Shown: piece by piece, positions 5,799 to 9,492 of the stretch | Layout: every line of letters starts with the position of its first letter | Numbering within the stretch: position 1 is the first letter of the stretch | Source of the DNA: Clostridiales bacterium UBA4706 | GTDB lineage: Bacteria; Bacillota; Clostridia; Oscillospirales; Oscillospiraceae | Assembly: GCA_002404605.1 (NCBI GenBank) | Contig: DHKA01000050.1 | Location: 1-9,492, forward strand | Direction of reading: 5' to 3' | Length of the DNA stretch: 9,492 nucleotides | The notes under the pieces: generated by a model | Databases searched by the model: none | Told to the model about the DNA's origin: nothing | The model's input: the letters and a program-made list of their open reading frames with translations, nothing else | Translations under genes and position numbers: made by a program

Positions 5799-8198
5799 TC
5801 AGCGGATGTGCCAGATATCGCTCACATACTCGGCGACGGCGCGGTCGCTGGAAAACCAGCCGGACCTGGCGATGTTCACGAGCGCCTTGTGCTGGAAGGA
5901 GAGATTGCCGGCTTCTCCGGCGAGAGCGTCCCACGCCGCGAGATATGGCGCAAAGTCGCGCAGGACGAAGAATTCGTCGTTATATTTGAGCAGCGCGTCC
6001 TCAAGATCCCAGAATTTGCTGCCGAGCGAGCCGTCCGTAAGGTGGGCGAGCACGCGCGCGAGCACCGGATCGCTCTCGGCGCATTCGCGGGCGTTGTAGC
6101 CGCCCTGCGTGGTGAATCGCTCGGTCTCCTCGCTCGTAAGGCCGAAGATCGAAATATTCTCCGCGCCGACGCGCTCGAGAATTTCGACGTTCGCGCCGTC
6201 GAGCGTACCGAGCGTCACGGCGCCGTTCATCATAAACTTCATGCAGCCGGTGCCGCTCGCTTCCTTTCCGGCGGTGGAGATCTGCTCGGAAATGTCGGCG
6301 GCGGGGTAGATGCGCTGACCCATGGTGACGCCGAAGTTTTCCATGAATACGACCTTCATCCGGCGGCTCACCACCGGATCGGCGTTCACAAGGTCGGCCA
6401 CGGCGCACACGAACCGGATGCTCTCCTTGGCAAAGGCGTAGCTGTGCGCGGCCTTGCCGGCGAAAACGAACGTGCTCGCCGGGACCTTCGCATAAGGATC
6501 GTCCTTGAGCCGGTCGTAGAGCGCGAGGATCTTGAAGGCGTTCAGAAGCTGGCGCTTGTAGGCGTGGATGCGCTTTACCTGCACATCGATGACGCCGTCC
6601 GGGTTGCACGCGATGCCGAAGTCGCGCGCGATATAATCGCAGAGATTTTTCTTCGCGGCGAGCTTCACCTTGGCGAGCTCGCGCTGCGATTCGGTGTCGT
6701 CCGCATAAGCGAGAAGTCCTTCGAGCTTTTCCGGCTGCTTGACCCAGCCGTCGCCGATGCGCTCGGTGATGTAGCGCGAGAGGCCGGGGTTCGCCTGCAA
6801 AAGGAAGCGGCGATGCGAAACGCCGTTCGTCTTATTGTTGAATTTCTCCGGGGAGATGGCGTAAAAATCGCGCAGAACGGTGTTTTTCAGTATCTCGGTG
6901 TGGAGCTTTGCCACGCCGTTCACCGAGTGGCCGCCGATCACGGAGAGGTTCGCCATGCGCACGAAGCCGCCGCCGATAACGGCGGTCGCCTGCTGGCGGT
7001 CGTGCCAGCCGGGAACGGACTGATCAAAGCTCTCGCGCCAGCGGCGGTCGATCTCCTCGATGATCTGGAACTGGCGGGGGAGAAGAGAATGCATGAGCGA
7101 CACCGGCCATTTTTCGAGCGCTTCCGGCATGACGGTGTGGTTCGTGTAAGAGATCGTGCGGCAGGTGATGCCCCACGCTTCCTCCCACGAGAGCCCTTCG
7201 CCGTCCATCAAAAGCCGCATAAGCTCCGGCACGCAGAGCGCGGGGTGGGTGTCGTTCGTATGGATGGCGACGCGCTCGGGCAGCTTGTCCCACGAAAGGT
7301 GCGTGGCGCGGAACGTGCGCAGCACGCTCTGCAGTCCGGCGCAGACGAAGAAATATTCCTGCTGGAGACGCAGCTGCTGCCCGGCGGGGGTGTTGTCGTC
7401 GGGGTAGAGCAGGCAGGTGATCGCCTCGGCGTCGTTGTTGGCCTTCTGCGCGCGGGAATAGTCCCCGGCGTTGAAGGCGTCAAGATCGAGCTGCTTGTGC
7501 ACCGGGCCCGCGCGCCAGAGACGGAGGGTGTTCACCGCGTGCGCGCCGTAGCCGAGGATGGGCACGTCGTAGGGCGTGGCAAGAACGCTGCGGTAATCGC
7601 GCAGCTCATACACCATGCGGCCGTTCTCCTCGCGCCGGTCCACCGTGCCGCCGAAGCGGACCTCCACGGCCTCGCTCGGCACCGCGGTCTCCCACGGGTA
7701 GCCGTCCGAGAGCCAGTCGTCCGGCTCCTCGGTCTGGCAGCCGGAGCGGATGCGCTGGCGGAAAAGACCGTAGCGGTAGCGAAGGCCCATGCCGACGCAC
7801 GGCACGTCCTCCGCCGCGAGCGAATCGAGATAGCACGCCGCGAGACGGCCGAGACCGCCGTTGCCGAGACCGGGGTCGCGCTCGCATTCGAGCAGCGCGT
7901 CGAGATCCTCGCCGAGCTCGGCGAGAATGTCGGCGGTCATGTCGCGGATACCGAGCTGGATGAGATAGTTTTCAAGCAGCCGCCCGATGAGAAATTCCAT
8001 TGAGAAGTAATAGACGATCTTCTCTCCGGCGACGGCGCGGCGGCGCAGCGTTTCGGCGCGCACGCCCGAGCAGCATTCGCGGATCATCGCCGCGAGCGCG
8101 GTATAGCGTTCCATGCGCGAGCACTCGGCAAACGGCTTTGAGCAGGTCTCGGCAATGCTTTCCAGATATTCTCTCTTAAACTCTTCTCTTCCGGGCAT
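5799..8198 (-). CDS. glgP: glycogen phosphorylase GlgP (GT35, PLP-dependent)
   Basis: GlgP cleaves alpha-1,4-glucan ends with phosphate, releasing glucose-1-phosphate. The 799-residue protein is full length for the family (about 790-820). Visible landmarks are YYFSMEFLIGRLLENYL (63-79), the DPGLGNGGLGRLAACYLDS loop (108-126), AIHTNDTHPAL (311-321), YTNHTVMPEALEKWP (351-365), GGHSVNGVAKLHTEI (422-436), VKRIHAYKRQLLN (541-553) with phosphate-site Arg543 and Lys548, and the PLP signature EASGTGCMKFMMN (646-658), where Lys654 binds pyridoxal phosphate. Two positions differ from the textbook sequences: Cys652 where Asn is usual and Ala546 where Glu is usual. Both lie in otherwise intact motifs and the PROSITE-type PLP pattern tolerates the first, so the enzyme should be active. 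Start: ATG at 8198 with AGGAG 9 nt upstream, both inside the 3' end of glgB. The gene ends just before the paired-hairpin element. Confidence 0.97.
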   Translation of the reverse strand: MPGREEFKREYLESIAETCSKPFAECSRMERYTALAAMIRECCSGVRAETLRRRAVAGEKIVYYFSMEFLIGRLLENYLIQLGIRDMTADILAELGEDLDALLECERDPGLGNGGLGRLAACYLDSLAAEDVPCVGMGLRYRYGLFRQRIRSGCQTEEPDDWLSDGYPWETAVPSEAVEVRFGGTVDRREENGRMVYELRDYRSVLATPYDVPILGYGAHAVNTLRLWRAGPVHKQLDLDAFNAGDYSRAQKANNDAEAITCLLYPDDNTPAGQQLRLQQEYFFVCAGLQSVLRTFRATHLSWDKLPERVAIHTNDTHPALCVPELMRLLMDGEGLSWEEAWGITCRTISYTNHTVMPEALEKWPVSLMHSLLPRQFQIIEEIDRRWRESFDQSVPGWHDRQQATAVIGGGFVRMANLSVIGGHSVNGVAKLHTEILKNTVLRDFYAISPEKFNNKTNGVSHRRFLLQANPGLSRYITERIGDGWVKQPEKLEGLLAYADDTESQRELAKVKLAAKKNLCDYIARDFGIACNPDGVIDVQVKRIHAYKRQLLNAFKILALYDRLKDDPYAKVPASTFVFAGKAAHSYAFAKESIRFVCAVADLVNADPVVSRRMKVVFMENFGVTMGQRIYPAADISEQISTAGKEASGTGCMKFMMNGAVTLGTLDGANVEILERVGAENISIFGLTSEETERFTTQGGYNARECAESDPVLARVLAHLTDGSLGSKFWDLEDALLKYNDEFFVLRDFAPYLAAWDALAGEAGNLSFQHKALVNIARSGWFSSDRAVAEYVSDIWHIR

Positions 8199-9492
8199 GG
8201 GTCGTTTCTCCTATGTATTTGATGAGCGTCCCGCCGAGCGGCGGCACGGTGAACACGAGCGACTGCTCGCGCCCGTGCGAGGGAACTTTCTTTGTATGCA
8301 GACGGCGCGGGTTCGTCTTCCCGCTGCCGCCGAAGCGCGTATCGTCCGAGCAGAGGATCTCCTGCCACGCGCCGGCGAACGGCACGCCGAGACGGAAGCT
8401 CTCGTGCGATTCCGGACGGAAATTCAGCACGCACAGCACGGCGGAACCATCCGTTGCTTTGCGGACGAACGAGAGAATGCCCTGCTCGTTGTTGTCCGCG
8501 TCGATCCAGTCGAAACCGTCCCAGCTGTTGTCGATCTCCCAGAGCGCTTTTTCCGTGCGGTAGACGTGGTTCAGCTCACGGATGAACGCCTGCACGCCCG
8601 CGTGCGTCGCGTTCTGCAAAAGGAACCATTCGAGTTCTTCATAATCGCGCCACTCGATGAACTGCGCAAACTCGTTGCCCATGAAACTGAGCATCCCGCC
8701 GGGGTGACACGCCGCATACAGCGGCAGCAGCCGCGCGCCCGCAAACTGCCGCCACCAGTCGCCCGGCATCCGCCCGATGAGCGAGCGCTTGCCGTGCACG
8801 ACCTCGTCGTGGCTGAGCGGGAGAATGTAGTTCTCGCTGAAGGCGTACATCATTGAGAACGTGAGAAGACCGTGGTTATATTTGCGGCCGTCAAAGTCGA
8901 TGGACATATACCGGAGCGTGTCGTTCATCCAGCCCATGTCCCATTTATAATGGAAGCCGAGCCCGCCCTTCTCCGGCGGATACGTCACGAGCGGCCACGC
9001 CGAGCTCTCCTCGGCATACATCGCCGCACCGGGGACGCGCTTGCCGATGACGGTGTTGAGCGTCTGCAAAAACGCAACCGCCGCGAGATCTTCTTCGCCG
9101 CCGCGCTCGTTATACTTTTTCCGCGCAGGATCGTCCACACCGAAGTTCAGGTAGAGCATGCTGCTCACGCCGTCCACGCGCAGCGCGTCGGCGTGGTACT
9201 CTTCCAGCCAGAAAAGCGCCGAGCTTATGAGGAACGAGCGCACTTCGTTGCGGGCGTAGTTGAATTTATAGGTGCCCCAGCCGGGCATGTCGCCGGATTC
9301 ATAGAGCGCCGTGCCGTCAAACCGGCCGAGACCGTGCACGTCGCGGCAGAAATGCCCCGGCACCCAGTCGAGAATGACGCCGATCCCGGCGCGATGGCAC
9401 TCGTTGATGAGATGCATCAAGCCCTCCGGCTCGCCGAAGCGGGACGTTGCGGCGAAAAAGCCCGTCGCCTGATAGCCCCAGCTGCCGTCGAA
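8176..9492 (-). CDS. glgB: 1,4-alpha-glucan branching enzyme GlgB (5' end outside window)
   Basis: GlgB cuts an alpha-1,4 chain and re-attaches it as an alpha-1,6 branch. The C-terminal 438 residues are present; the frame is open to the window edge, where it reads FDGSWGYQATGFFAATSRFG, a typical GlgB segment just before the GIGVILDWVPGHF region-I motif. By comparison with family length (about 640 residues), roughly 200 N-terminal residues, including the CBM48-type domain, are missing because of the window cut. Catalytic residues, numbered in the fragment: nucleophile Asp107 in DALRVDGVSSMLY, acid/base Glu161 in MYAEESSAWP, and Asp229 in LPLSHDEVVHGK. The C-terminal beta domain ends LGGTLIKYIGE, followed by a short basic tail THARKRRV that overlaps the first codons of glgP. 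The gene overlaps glgP by 23 nt (8176-8198). The apparent in-frame start near 9420 is a TTG inside the conserved barrel and is not a real start. Confidence 0.97.
   Translation of the reverse strand, partial: FDGSWGYQATGFFAATSRFGEPEGLMHLINECHRAGIGVILDWVPGHFCRDVHGLGRFDGTALYESGDMPGWGTYKFNYARNEVRSFLISSALFWLEEYHADALRVDGVSSMLYLNFGVDDPARKKYNERGGEEDLAAVAFLQTLNTVIGKRVPGAAMYAEESSAWPLVTYPPEKGGLGFHYKWDMGWMNDTLRYMSIDFDGRKYNHGLLTFSMMYAFSENYILPLSHDEVVHGKRSLIGRMPGDWWRQFAGARLLPLYAACHPGGMLSFMGNEFAQFIEWRDYEELEWFLLQNATHAGVQAFIRELNHVYRTEKALWEIDNSWDGFDWIDADNNEQGILSFVRKATDGSAVLCVLNFRPESHESFRLGVPFAGAWQEILCSDDTRFGGSGKTNPRRLHTKKVPSHGREQSLVFTVPPLGGTLIKYIGETTHARKRRV
8208..8212 (-). promoter_or_regulatory. glgP ribosome binding site inside glgB
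   Basis: AGGAG on the minus strand, 9 nt upstream of the glgP ATG at 8198, lies within the coding sequence of glgB (over the Ile-Gly-Glu codons near its C-terminus). It supports the chosen glgP start and implies that glgP initiation happens while ribosomes are finishing glgB. Confidence 0.85.

Noticed and set aside
5774..5799. GC-rich hairpin followed by GTTTTC on the plus strand, as a possible rho-independent terminator.
   Set aside because: The T-run is only four bases and no plus-strand gene precedes it. On the coding (minus) strand there is no U-run after either hairpin.
5334..8003. Very long open frame on the plus strand (about 889 codons) opposite glgP and the 5' end of glgC; similar long plus-strand frames at 547-2160, 2112-3671 and 3434-5671.
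   Set aside because: They are exact antisense to strongly conserved enzymes and their translations are low-complexity, rich in Ala, Val, Arg, His and Glu, with no recognisable motif. G+C-rich codon use produces such frames by chance.

Overview
The window is a contiguous glycogen synthesis and breakdown cluster. All seven genes lie on the minus strand, so transcription runs from position 9492 down to position 44. The base composition is G+C-rich. The presence of GlgD next to GlgC, strong GGAGG-type ribosome binding sites and very tight gene packing point to a Gram-positive anaerobe of the class Clostridia, perhaps an Oscillospiraceae/Ruminococcaceae-like gut bacterium. That placement is inferred from gene content and protein style; no taxonomic marker is present.

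Layout in order of transcription: glgB (branching enzyme, 5' end outside the window, 9492-8176); glgP (glycogen phosphorylase, 8198-5799, starting 23 nt inside glgB); a 145-nt spacer holding a paired-hairpin inverted repeat (5693-5798); glgC (ADP-glucose pyrophosphorylase, 5653-4517); glgD (the catalytically degenerate GlgC paralogue, 4498-3401); glgA (glycogen synthase, 3404-1959); a cytoplasmic GH13 amylase/neopullulanase-like enzyme (1962-322); and a small Dabb-type dimeric alpha/beta-barrel protein (325-44). The last three junctions are all 4-nt ATGA stop/start overlaps. Positions 1-43 lie downstream of the last gene and show no recognisable terminator. No stretch longer than 145 nt lacks a gene. 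No tRNA, rRNA, CRISPR array, transposase or phage gene is visible.

Together the genes form a nearly complete glycogen cycle. GlgC, probably as a GlgC/GlgD hetero-oligomer, makes ADP-glucose. GlgA extends alpha-1,4 chains and GlgB adds alpha-1,6 branches. GlgP removes glucose-1-phosphate, and the GH13 enzyme probably handles branched limit dextrins or malto-oligosaccharides, a job GlgX does in enterobacteria. The genes themselves are well-known families. The parts worth a second look are the REP-pair-like hairpin element splitting the operon between glgP and glgC, and the translationally coupled Dabb protein at the operon's end, whose role in glycogen metabolism is not evident from sequence.
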